Assembly (NCBI RefSeq): GCF_000426885.1
Contig: NZ_AUGF01000009.1
Location: forward strand, 1 to 64,000
DNA length: 64,000 nucleotides
Source of the DNA: Moraxella caprae DSM 19149
Lineage (GTDB): Bacteria > Pseudomonadota > Gammaproteobacteria > Pseudomonadales > Moraxellaceae
Direction: 5' to 3'
A program made the translations under genes and the position numbers. The first letter of the stretch is position 1; the number at the start of each line of letters is the position of its first letter. The notes under the pieces were generated by a model. It did not search any database. It was not told the origin of the DNA and worked only from the letters and a program-made list of their open reading frames with translations. This document shows, piece by piece, positions 17,692-25,337 of the stretch.

Positions 17692-18792
17692 TCACTTCCC
17701 TTTAAAATACGCCATTTTATCGCGATAAAACGACCCCAAATAATAAGTCTTACCCACAGGCAACACGGTAGAAACGCCACTAAAATCCTGCGTGTATTTG
17801 CCTTGATACAAGGGCGTGATTGCCAAATTATCAGGGTTAATGGTGGTAATGTGAAAATCTTTTAAACACTCATAAGTCATTGTCTCGCCACAATTTTGGG
17901 TGCGAGATCCTGCGGTAATCAGCTTATCGCCCGCCCAATGCAAATTGTCAAATACGCCATCATTCAGCTCGCTGGTGGCGACTTCTTTGGCAGGGTTGGT
18001 GTTGGTTAATTTGCTTAACTTTTTCATATGGGCGACATAGATAAATTTGCCGTCAGGGGAGAGTTCAATGCCGTTATTGCCGTTAAATTCCGTGCCTTGC
18101 AATTTTTCAAATTTTTGTGTGGTCGGTGTCCAGCGATACACCGCCCCTGTGATTTTGCCTGCAATCATTTCTGTTAAATTATGCTCTGGGTGCATCATCA
18201 CAGTGGTATAAATCGCCCCATCCACCCCTGACACCACGCTGTTACCTGCCAAATATCTGTCCTTGTCGTCTTTGGGCATTGGCACATTGCCAAGCCAAGT
18301 GATGGTTGGCGTGGCGGTGCTTGTATTTACTTCAAAAATTTCAATGGTTTCACGGGTGATGTTTTTGTCAAAACCGTTATGATTGACCGCATACAAAAGT
18401 GACTTGCCAGAGCCAATCGCACGAATGCTGATACCGTGAATTTGCATTTCATCGGCGTGCGGTTGTGGCTGGCTGTGTGGAAACTCCGCAGACGGGGCGG
18501 TCGCTTTGGGGGCAATCAGGCGAGCGGTCGCTTTGCTTTGGCTGTCAATCAAATACAAACCGCTATGGTGGGTCATTCCACTGGCGATAATCCATTTGGA
18601 ATTGGGGATTTGCACCAAATCTTCGGGGCTTTTTAGGTTTTCAATATAGCTTAATTGATTGACTTGTTGGGCGGTGCTGATGTTTGCCGTTTGGGTGCTT
18701 GGCGTAGCGTTAATGGCGTGGTTGATTGGCGTACACGCCACGCCCAAAGTGGCAAGGGTTAGGGCAAGGGCGGTGCTGGCGAATTTTTTCAT
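17692..18792 (-). CDS. SMP-30/gluconolactonase-like beta-propeller lipoprotein
   Basis: The protein is 366 aa. The signal MKKFASTALALTLATLGVAC ends in a lipobox (LGVAC). The mature part has beta-propeller features: LKSPEDLVQIPNSKWIIASG, GISIRAIGSGKSLLYAVNH, GNNGIELSPDGKFIYVAH and DNLHWAGDKLITAG, resembling SMP-30/strictosidine-synthase-like proteins. It is a predicted periplasmic or surface lipoprotein; enzyme activity is not shown. The ATG follows AAAAGAGAAAATT. It lies 163 bases upstream of the broken hydrolase and shares its promoter module, so the two were probably co-regulated. Confidence 0.75.
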   Translation of the reverse strand: MKKFASTALALTLATLGVACTPINHAINATPSTQTANISTAQQVNQLSYIENLKSPEDLVQIPNSKWIIASGMTHHSGLYLIDSQSKATARLIAPKATAPSAEFPHSQPQPHADEMQIHGISIRAIGSGKSLLYAVNHNGFDKNITRETIEIFEVNTSTATPTITWLGNVPMPKDDKDRYLAGNSVVSGVDGAIYTTVMMHPEHNLTEMIAGKITGAVYRWTPTTQKFEKLQGTEFNGNNGIELSPDGKFIYVAHMKKLSKLTNTNPAKEVATSELNDGVFDNLHWAGDKLITAGSRTQNCGETMTYECLKDFHITTINPDNLAITPLYQGKYTQDFSGVSTVLPVGKTYYLGSFYRDKMAYFKGK

Positions 18793-18813
18793 AATTTTCT
18801 CTTTTGTTAAATG

Positions 18814-18872
18814 GAATAAGCGTATTATAAAATTTAAAAATTGGTAAGGGAATGGCGGTTTTTGGAAAGATA
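18814..18872 (-). promoter_or_regulatory. Upstream module, copy 2, with TATAAT
   Basis: Near-identical to 17546-17612. In sense orientation it contains TTTTATAATACGC, a good -10, about 30 bases before the ribosome site. Confidence 0.6.
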
Positions 18873-18920
18873 GTTTTCGTTTTTGGAAACCTATCTTTTG
18901 GTTGGTCGAAAATAAAAAAT

Positions 18921-18970
18921 TACCGTTTAACTGATTTTTTTAATCAAATTTAAACGGTATTATTTTTTAA
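18921..18970. terminator. Hairpin terminator
   Basis: A 10-bp stem TACCGTTTAA / TTAAACGGTA (18921-18930 / 18950-18959) is followed by TTATTTTTT. It faces out of the remnant described next. Confidence 0.55.
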
Positions 18971-18977
18971 AGATTTA

Positions 18978-19073
18978 TTATTTTACTGAAAAATTGTGTC
19001 CTGCATATTGTTCCATAAATTCAAATACCGTTATTGTTCCAACATTATGGTCATAAGTAACATTTGGAATCAT
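18978..19073 (-). pseudogene. Possible 3' remnant of an unknown gene
   Basis: A 31-codon frame starting MIPNVTYDHNVGTITV reads in phase about 12 codons further upstream before a stop, without a start. It ends just before a terminator hairpin, which suggests the tail of a lost gene. I do not recognise it. Nothing else is supported in 18873-19290. Confidence 0.25.
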
Positions 19074-19290
19074 AATTCGTTTTTTGGTATTGTTGTTTAA
19101 CAATGCCGATTATTTAATTAAAGTGATAGCTTTTTTGCCAAAAATGGCTAAATCTTGCTTTACTCGTCAAAAACTTGCTTGGTAGAAAACTCACAACCTG
19201 CGTTTTTTCTTAAAAAACTGCGATTTTTCTAGTTTTTAATCACAAATACCAAATTTTGATATACCCTAGGTTCTTAAACAGTTATAACAA

Positions 19291-19320
19291 AAACCCCAAT
19301 TAACAAAATTGGGGTTTTTG
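19291..19320. terminator. rclC terminator
   Basis: A perfect 11-bp stem (AAACCCCAATT / AATTGGGGTTT) with a 5-base loop and flanking A and T runs, 17 bases after the rclC stop. Confidence 0.85.
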
Positions 19321-19333
19321 TTTGATAGGCTTT

Positions 19334-19918
19334 TTAAACAGAGTTGTTTTGGTTGCGTAAAATTGCTTTGGCAGAATCAACCATCGCCACAAAACCTGCT
19401 GCTGTCATCATGGCATCTTTTAAAACCAATCGCCCAGCCCCTGATAAATAAGGAAAGCCTGTATGGGCATCTGCTCCGTGTACCCAAGTTTCTGGCGTAA
19501 AAATTAAAAAAGTATAAGTTACAAATGGCGTTAAGAAGCACAGTGTTGCACCAATTAAGCCAGCCTTAGGCGAGATATAATGCGATAATAAAAGAAGTGC
19601 AAAAGTAATCTCCACCACACCAAGCCCATTAGAATAGCCATAGGTGTTGTTCATTTCGTGCCAAGCACGGTTAGCCTCATTTAGCACACCCTCACCATTC
19701 ATGTGCTGCAAATAATTAGCAGGGTCATTATAAAGCCAACTCATAAAGGGGCTATTAGCAACAAATGGTACAATACTGTCAGCTTCATAGGGAATAAATT
19801 TTAGCCATCCAATCCATAAAAACACAATGGCAATAGAAATACGGCACAGATGCACACCGATGTTTTCAGAGCGGGCTACTTTTTCAACAAAACTTTGATA
19901 GGCATCGTATAAACTCAT
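19334..19918 (-). CDS. rclC: RclC/YkgB-type membrane protein (DUF417)
   Basis: The protein is 194 aa from MSLYDAY; GGAG sits 8 bases before this ATG, so the nine codons upstream are rejected. It closely follows E. coli RclC as I recall it: RISIAIVFLWIGWLKF, PYEADSIVPFVANSP, NNTYGYSNGLGVVE and HTGFPYLSGAGRLVLKD. Four membrane segments are predicted. In E. coli rclC belongs to the RclR-controlled reactive-chlorine resistance operon. Here there is no rclA or rclB beside it, and the only AraC-type regulator nearby is broken and of a different type. Inner membrane; mechanism unknown. Confidence 0.88.
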   Translation of the reverse strand: MSLYDAYQSFVEKVARSENIGVHLCRISIAIVFLWIGWLKFIPYEADSIVPFVANSPFMSWLYNDPANYLQHMNGEGVLNEANRAWHEMNNTYGYSNGLGVVEITFALLLLSHYISPKAGLIGATLCFLTPFVTYTFLIFTPETWVHGADAHTGFPYLSGAGRLVLKDAMMTAAGFVAMVDSAKAILRNQNNSV

Positions 19919-20257
19919 AACATTCTCCATACTTAGCGTCCACATACAATCCCTTTATGTCTATACCAGATGTATAACCACCGCTAAGAATTATGGCATG
20001 CCATACTTGGCTTGGTTTCATTGTATATCTTTTTAATGCTGCATTCAATACAAACATTAACTTATTATAATTTTTTATAAGAAATAGATAGTTTAATACA
20101 TATTATTTTGATAATCATCATCAAAAGCAATCACTTTGAAGATTATCAATTAATAAACCACACCAAAGACAACATGGCAGGCACTTGCACAGCACGCCAA
20201 TCAAGCAGACAAAAGACAGAAATCTTGTGTAAAGGCATAGCTTGGGTCTTATTACAA

Positions 20258-20644
20258 TTAATGCCCAAAAATAACATCGCCGTCTGTTTTGTCGTGCACG
20301 CCAAATTTATCCACAAGTGTTTGACTTGCTTCATTAAGCCCAAAAATACTCACATCTGCCCCCATTTTAGGTATTTTAACACCACTTTATCAAGCGATGA
20401 GATGGCGGTTATATCCCCAAAATGGGCGTGTGTTAAATCAATGCTCACAGTTTTTGGTTGTGTACTAAAGTCAAATTGAGCGATAAAATTATCGGCAGAG
20501 GCAAAAAATACTTGCCCTGTAACCTCATATGCCAAATCATCAGTCGATTCGGTGGGTAGTTTTTGGACATTCATAAATCGTGCGATTTTATGGGCAAAAA
20601 ACAGAACTGAAATCAGTACACCTGTAAATACCCCTAATCTGTAA
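20258..20644 (-). pseudogene. SulP-family anion transporter, C-terminal remnant
   Basis: The last transmembrane helix (GVFTGVLISVLFFAHKIARF) and a STAS domain (VTGQVFFASADNF ... SIDLTHAHFGDITAISSLDK) are recognisable, as at the C-terminus of SulP permeases. The rest of the transporter is absent, and the remnant abuts a palindromic repeat at 20645. A one-base loss in a G run near 20360 shifts the frame: after KYLKWG the continuation SIFGLNEASQTLVDKFGVH is in the next frame and ends at 20258. Two lesions, so not functional. The stretch 19946-20257 holds only AT-rich sequence. Confidence 0.8.
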
Positions 20645-20661
20645 GGTGCGTACCACGCACC
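20645..20661. repeat. 17-bp palindrome, copy 1
   Basis: GGTGCGTACCACGCACC, at the break point of the SulP remnant. Confidence 0.85.
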
Positions 20662-20683
20662 CTTAAAAATTCACGCCTAAAAT

Positions 20684-20700
20684 GGTGCGTATTACGCACC
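20684..20700. repeat. 17-bp palindrome, copy 2
   Basis: GGTGCGTATTACGCACC, directly abutting the stop codon of the arsR-family gene; it may act as its terminator. Confidence 0.85.
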
Positions 20701-21018
20701 TTACGCATTACTCGGACAATATTTTTTCATCAATTCAACAAGTTCACCCATTTTTTCAATTTCATCTTTCATCGCCAAACTGTAAAAGCGTTCTTTGCCG
20801 ATTTGTTCTACGCTCACGGCATTGGCAGAAAGCATAATTTTTAAATGGTGCGACACCGCAGGGCGAGACAGGTGCAGATTTTCAGTAATGTCATTGACTC
20901 TCATCGCCCCATTTTCCAGCAATAATTTCAAAATCAAATGGCGGTTTTCGTCCGAAAGTACGGTAAAAATGGGAATGCAGTCTTTCATTAACTGCATTGC
21001 GTGGGCTTGTTCGTTCAT
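20701..21018 (-). CDS. ArsR-family transcriptional regulator
   Basis: The protein is 105 aa with a winged helix: FTVLSDENRHLILKLLLENG, the recognition helix in LHLSRPAVSHHLKIM and the wing in VSVEQIGKERFYSL. There are no metal-binding cysteines in the recognition region and the only cysteines are C14 and C101, so a classical arsenic sensor is unlikely. It probably controlled the adjacent SulP-type transporter (now a remnant) or itself; the gene order arsR-then-sulP is consistent with one transcript. It acts as a DNA-binding repressor. Confidence 0.88.
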   Translation of the reverse strand: MNEQAHAMQLMKDCIPIFTVLSDENRHLILKLLLENGAMRVNDITENLHLSRPAVSHHLKIMLSANAVSVEQIGKERFYSLAMKDEIEKMGELVELMKKYCPSNA

Positions 21019-21084
21019 AATTATTGGGCTTAAAGGTTTAAAAATTTAGACTTATTATAGGCGGTTTTGGGGGAAAGTCAAGAA

Positions 21085-21115
21085 AAAACACCGCCTACAA
21101 TATGCAAACGGTGCT
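21085..21115 (-). terminator. Terminator of the cysteine hydrolase gene
   Basis: On the minus strand a CACCG ... CGGTG stem is followed by T6, about 20 bases after the hydrolase stop. Confidence 0.5.
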
Positions 21116-21124
21116 GTTATCCAT

Positions 21125-21625
21125 TCAAATCACTTCAATCCACGCTCTGTCCGCCAACGCCCCAAGTGCGATTTGATGAATCAGCTCGGTCGGTGCGGTG
21201 CAAAGGCTTGATAATACACGGATTTTATACGCTTTGGCAAGGGGCGAAAGTGCGGTATGGGTGACGCAGTTTTGGGTCATAATGCCACAAATGTCCACTT
21301 GCTGGGTGCCATTTTCTTTTAAAATTTCAATGAGATTGGTGTTTAAAAAATTGTCAGCGTGTCTCTTTTGTACCAACGGCTTATCCGCCAAAATGCCCGC
21401 AACCGATGAATGCAGTTTTGCACCGTGCGAGCCTTCGGCAAACAGTGGATAATCTTTTGCCATTAAATGCTGAACGCCAATGACAAGCTCTCCGTTTTGC
21501 TCGGCAGTTTTGGCGTAACCTGCGATGTTTTGGACGATGGTGTCCACATTAAATTGGTCAAATTTGCCATTGGCAGACGCAAAATATTCGTTTTGCACAT
21601 CAATGATAAGTAGGGCGGTTTTCAT
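21125..21625 (-). CDS. Isochorismatase-like cysteine hydrolase
   Basis: The protein is 166 aa with the catalytic triad of the family: Asp9 (LLIIDVQNEY), Lys87 (VQKRHADNF) and Cys120 (GIMTQNCV), plus the cis-peptide region before the Cys. It hydrolyses amide or enol-ether bonds; the substrate is unknown (nicotinamidase- or isochorismatase-like). Genes of this family often stand beside GlxA-type AraC regulators. The broken regulator at 22921-23391 would have been its divergent partner before the HEPN-like gene separated them. Confidence 0.85.
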   Translation of the reverse strand: MKTALLIIDVQNEYFASANGKFDQFNVDTIVQNIAGYAKTAEQNGELVIGVQHLMAKDYPLFAEGSHGAKLHSSVAGILADKPLVQKRHADNFLNTNLIEILKENGTQQVDICGIMTQNCVTHTALSPLAKAYKIRVLSSLCTAPTELIHQIALGALADRAWIEVI

Positions 21626-21747
21626 AGGATTTTCCTAGTTTGGCTAAATAACGGGCGTATTTTAATGATTTTTTTCTTATGTCAAAATAGGCAATATTGC
21701 CAATCAACGCAAGGATTTTGCCATTTTTATTTTGGTGTGAAAGGTGG

Positions 21748-21753
21748 TATAAT
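21748..21753 (+). promoter_or_regulatory. Extended -10 promoter of the HEPN-like gene
   Basis: TGGTATAAT gives an extended -10 (TGN before TATAAT), 30 bases before the ATG. There is no good -35, which extended -10 promoters can tolerate. AAGGA at 21771-21775 is the ribosome site. Confidence 0.5.
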
Positions 21754-21783
21754 TGACAAGATTTCAATCTAAGGATTTGTTTA

Positions 21784-22929
21784 ATGAAAACGGCAAATTT
21801 ATTCAAGCCAGAAGATTTTAATATCAACTACAATGCATGTGTAGGCGATAATGGTTTTGTATCTATAAATACCTATATTGAAGGGTATCAATCAGCTGTT
21901 TTGGTAATGCTTGAATCGGTGTTGGCTACATTTGAAACTAATGAGCATATTCCTGAGAATGTTAGTTTTTGGAATGTTGATACTGCAATTTATCCAATCT
22001 TATTTTCAGCAAGACACTTTGTTGAATTGTATTTAAAGCAAAAAATTCACGCGATTAACTATTTAAAAATTAAAGATAATATAGAAAATAAAATAACAAA
22101 GACGCACGATATTAAAAAACTATGGGAATTATTCAAAAAAATTGTTAATGATACATTTGATGATAGAATTGATTATTTCATTCCATTTATTGAGCCATAT
22201 GTAAATGATTTTTCCAAAATTGATTTGACTGGCGAAACATTCCGCTATCCTTATAATGAAGATTATTCACAAAAACATTTAACTAATTATTCGGTGATAG
22301 GTTTGTATAACTTTTATGAGAAGTTTAATGAATTATCAGAAGTATTTTTAAATTTTACTAATGTTATGGATATTTTAATTGACGAATACAGAGTAAGAAC
22401 ATATACAAAACATTTAAGCAGAAAAGATATTGAAATTATAGCTAAAAAATTACCAGTTCGTTCACAATGGAATGACTTATCATTTGATTGTATTAAAAAT
22501 AGTATAAAAAATGAATACAAAATTGGCTCTAAGGAACTTTCTGATGTAATTAAAATTATTGACAATCATATAGAATTTAAAACCTATATTTATCCAAACA
22601 TTTATGAATTGGAAATAGATAAAGAAAAGTTGATTTCAATTATCAAAAAAGATATATCATTTCAAGATATGGAAATATTTAACCTAGAAGAAGTTGCCAG
22701 TCTAAGAACATTGATTGAATTGGGTACATCCATAATTGACGGGAAGTATTATTCTGAGGATTATAATATTTTGTATAAAAAATATTTAAATGAAATGAAA
22801 ATTGATGAGCTTGATTATGAAGTAGAATCTAATTATCAATACAGTATTAAAAATTCTCAAAGAATTAAATTGGGTTTAGAAAAATTGGGCTACTCAAAGG
22901 TTTGGGAGGGGGCAAAAGTAGATGACTAA
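21784..22929 (+). CDS. AT-rich protein with HEPN-like motif, unknown function
   Basis: The protein is 381 aa, much richer in A/T codons (Lys, Asn, Ile) than its neighbours, a sign of transfer. Around residues 70-116, AIYPILFSARHFVELYLKQ then THDIKKLWELFKK resembles HEPN-like helical domains, in which an ExxLK-type helix is followed by an H-x-L segment. It is not a clean Rx4-6H RNase motif, since R77 and H78 are adjacent. The rest is helical without recognisable domains and has no signal or membrane segment, so it is probably cytoplasmic. It sits between a divergent hydrolase/AraC pair, overlapping the start of the latter. A role in phage or stress response is possible but not shown. Confidence 0.6.
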   Translation: MKTANLFKPEDFNINYNACVGDNGFVSINTYIEGYQSAVLVMLESVLATFETNEHIPENVSFWNVDTAIYPILFSARHFVELYLKQKIHAINYLKIKDNIENKITKTHDIKKLWELFKKIVNDTFDDRIDYFIPFIEPYVNDFSKIDLTGETFRYPYNEDYSQKHLTNYSVIGLYNFYEKFNELSEVFLNFTNVMDILIDEYRVRTYTKHLSRKDIEIIAKKLPVRSQWNDLSFDCIKNSIKNEYKIGSKELSDVIKIIDNHIEFKTYIYPNIYELEIDKEKLISIIKKDISFQDMEIFNLEEVASLRTLIELGTSIIDGKYYSEDYNILYKKYLNEMKIDELDYEVESNYQYSIKNSQRIKLGLEKLGYSKVWEGAKVDD

Positions 22930-23391
22930 TCCCCAACCCTAGTTCTTTACGCCCAAAACGGCTGTAACGATTTTGTTTTTAACATTCCCTTTTCGCTGTT
23001 TCAAGCCACTTATCAAGGGCAAAAGCTGTTTGATTTTGCCGTATGTAGCGACAATGGCAAGGCGATTTTAAGCGACAATCTGGCGGATAATCATAAATTG
23101 GACGATTTGGCAAACAGAGTGCATTTGTCCAAAAGAAGTTTTAACCGCTATTTTAAAACCGCCACGCAAATGACTTTGAGCCAGTGGCTGACCGCCAAGC
23201 GTTTGGCAAAAGTGCAAGACTATTTGGAAAGCACGGATTTGCCGATTGAAATCATTGCAGATAAGACAGGTTTTGGCACGGCAAGCAATTTGTGAATGCA
23301 GTTTAAGGCTCGTTTTGGTGTCAGTCCGCAAAGTTTTAGGAAGAGTTTTGGGGGCCAGCTGACTGGTAAGAATTTTAATCATCAAATTTAA
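22921..23391 (+). pseudogene. GlxA-type AraC-family regulator, broken
   Basis: An N-terminal DJ-1/PfpI-like start (LVLYAQNGCNDFVFNIPFS) joins directly, after SDNGKAILSDN, to the C-terminal double HTH (DDLANRVHLSKRSFNRYFK ... IIADKTGFGTASNL). This implies deletion of most of the sensor domain. The HTH is cut by TGA at 23293-23295 where an Arg codon is expected; the homologous MQFKARFGVSPQSFR continues in the same frame to 23391. The ATG at 22921 is out of frame with LVLYAQ by one base. At least three lesions. It was probably the regulator of the divergent cysteine hydrolase. Confidence 0.85.
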
Positions 23392-23443
23392 ATATCTGCC
23401 AAAATCGGTTACAATACCCCTTTTTAACATTCATAAAAGCACA

Positions 23444-25336
23444 ATGACCAACTACACCACCCAAAACCTAGAAGTCCTAGAAGGGCTAGAACCCGTCCGC
23501 CGTCGCCCGGGGATGTACACCGACACCACACGCCCCAACCACCTTGCGGCAGAAGTCATTGACAACTCGGTGGACGAGGCGTTGGCAGGACACGCTAAGC
23601 ACATTACCGTAACCTTGCACGCTGACGGCTCGCTGTCGGTGCTTGATGACGGACGGGGCATGCCCACCGACATTCACCCTGAATTTAAGCAGTCGGGCGT
23701 GGAGCTCATCTTGACACGCCTGCACGCAGGAGGCAAATTTAGCACGGACAATTATGCCATTAGTGGCGGTCTGCATGGCGTGGGTATCAGCGTGGTTAAT
23801 GCTTTATCTAAGCGTGTGGACGTGGTGGTGTGGCGAGACGGCACGCAGTATCAGATGAGTTTTGAACATGGCGTACCGACAACGCCCCTAACCCATGAGC
23901 CGTCCCCCAATAAGAAAAAACGTGGCACACAGGTGCGATTTTGGGTAGATGAGCAGTATTTTGACAATCCCAAATTCTCAATCAAATCTTTAAAACACAA
24001 CCTAAAAGCCAAAGCCGTGCTATCAGCAGGGCTAAAAATTGACTTTGTGAGTGAGCCCGAACCGTCCGATAGCGAAAGCTGGCAATACACAGACGGCGTG
24101 GTGCAGTATCTGACTGAACAGCTTGGCGAGCTTGCCATTATCCCTGAGGTGCCATTTTATTTTAGCCAAGAACCAATAGGGGGCGAACGTGGTGGGGCGA
24201 CTTTTGCCATAGCGTGGCTACCCGAATCAGGCACGCCCATTTGCGAAAGCTATGTAAACCTTATCCCCACCGCACAAGGTGGTACGCACGTCAATGGACT
24301 ACGCACGGGCATTACGGACGCACTGCGTGAGTTTTGTGAAATTCATAGCCTACTGCCCAGAAACGTCCGCCTAACCGCCGATGATGTGTGGGACGGGGTC
24401 AATTATATTTTGTCCTTAAAATTTGCCGAGCCACAGTTTAGCGGTCAAACCAAAGAACGTCTATCAAGCCGTGAAGCGTCTCCGCTGGTGCAAACCCTTG
24501 CCAAAGACGCATTTAGTCTATGGCTAAATGCCCACCCCGACACCGCCAAAGCCATTGCCGAGCTTGCCATCAGTAAAGCTGGCAAACGGCTCAAATCCGC
24601 CCAAAAAGTCGCCCGCAAAAAAATCACCCAAGGCCCTGCTTTACCGGGGAAACTAGCCGATTGTAAGGGCGAATTTAAAGACGGAGCGGAGCTGTTTTTG
24701 GTGGAAGGCGACAGTGCAGGCGGGTCTGCCAAACAAGCCCGAGACCGTCATTTTCAGGCGATACTGCCCCTGCGTGGCAAAATCCTAAACACATGGGAAG
24801 TCTCGCACGACACCGTATTATCCAGCCAAGAGATACACGACATTGCCATTGCCATAGGCGTAGACCCAGCGTCTGATGACTTATCCGAATTACGATATGA
24901 CAAAATCTGCATCCTAGCGGACGCTGACTCGGACGGCTTACACATTGCCACGCTAATTTGTGCGTTGTTTGTCAAGCATTTTCGTTCGCTTGTGGAAGCA
25001 GGGCATTTGTTTGTCGCCATGCCCCCACTGTATCGCATTGACATTGGCAAGGACGTGCATTATGCCTTGGACGATGATGAATTGAACGCCATTTTGAAAA
25101 AGACCAAATCCAAAGGCAAACCGCAAATCACCCGCTTTAAGGGCTTGGGCGAGATGAACCCTGACCATTTGCGTGAGACGACCATGAACCCTGATACTCG
25201 CCGTTTGGTACAGCTTGACATTGATGATATTACCGCAACCAGTGGCGTGATGGATATGCTACTTGCCAAAAAACGAGCGTCCGACCGTAAGGCGTGGCTA
25301 GAAAGTAAGGGCGATTTGGCGGATTTGGCGGTATAA
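23444..25336 (+). CDS. parE: DNA topoisomerase IV subunit B
   Basis: The protein is 630 aa, the length of gamma-proteobacterial ParE and much shorter than GyrB. GHKL ATPase motifs are EVIDNSVDEALAG, DDGRGMPTDIH and GGLHGVGISVVNALS; the TOPRIM part has LVEGDSAGGSAKQARDR, RGKILN and DADSDGLHI; the end has KGLGEMNPDHLRETTM. With ParC it decatenates replicated chromosomes, and it is the target of novobiocin-class drugs. It is followed one base later by tilS. Confidence 0.95.
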   Translation: MTNYTTQNLEVLEGLEPVRRRPGMYTDTTRPNHLAAEVIDNSVDEALAGHAKHITVTLHADGSLSVLDDGRGMPTDIHPEFKQSGVELILTRLHAGGKFSTDNYAISGGLHGVGISVVNALSKRVDVVVWRDGTQYQMSFEHGVPTTPLTHEPSPNKKKRGTQVRFWVDEQYFDNPKFSIKSLKHNLKAKAVLSAGLKIDFVSEPEPSDSESWQYTDGVVQYLTEQLGELAIIPEVPFYFSQEPIGGERGGATFAIAWLPESGTPICESYVNLIPTAQGGTHVNGLRTGITDALREFCEIHSLLPRNVRLTADDVWDGVNYILSLKFAEPQFSGQTKERLSSREASPLVQTLAKDAFSLWLNAHPDTAKAIAELAISKAGKRLKSAQKVARKKITQGPALPGKLADCKGEFKDGAELFLVEGDSAGGSAKQARDRHFQAILPLRGKILNTWEVSHDTVLSSQEIHDIAIAIGVDPASDDLSELRYDKICILADADSDGLHIATLICALFVKHFRSLVEAGHLFVAMPPLYRIDIGKDVHYALDDDELNAILKKTKSKGKPQITRFKGLGEMNPDHLRETTMNPDTRRLVQLDIDDITATSGVMDMLLAKKRASDRKAWLESKGDLADLAV

Positions 25337-25337
25337 G

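Noticed and set aside
20108-20130. Fur box in GATAATCATCATC-like sequence
   Set aside because: Only short partial agreement with the consensus in AT-rich DNA, not placed for a known iron gene.
20108-20479. 123-codon plus-strand frame
   Set aside because: It is antisense to the SulP remnant and has no protein-like features.
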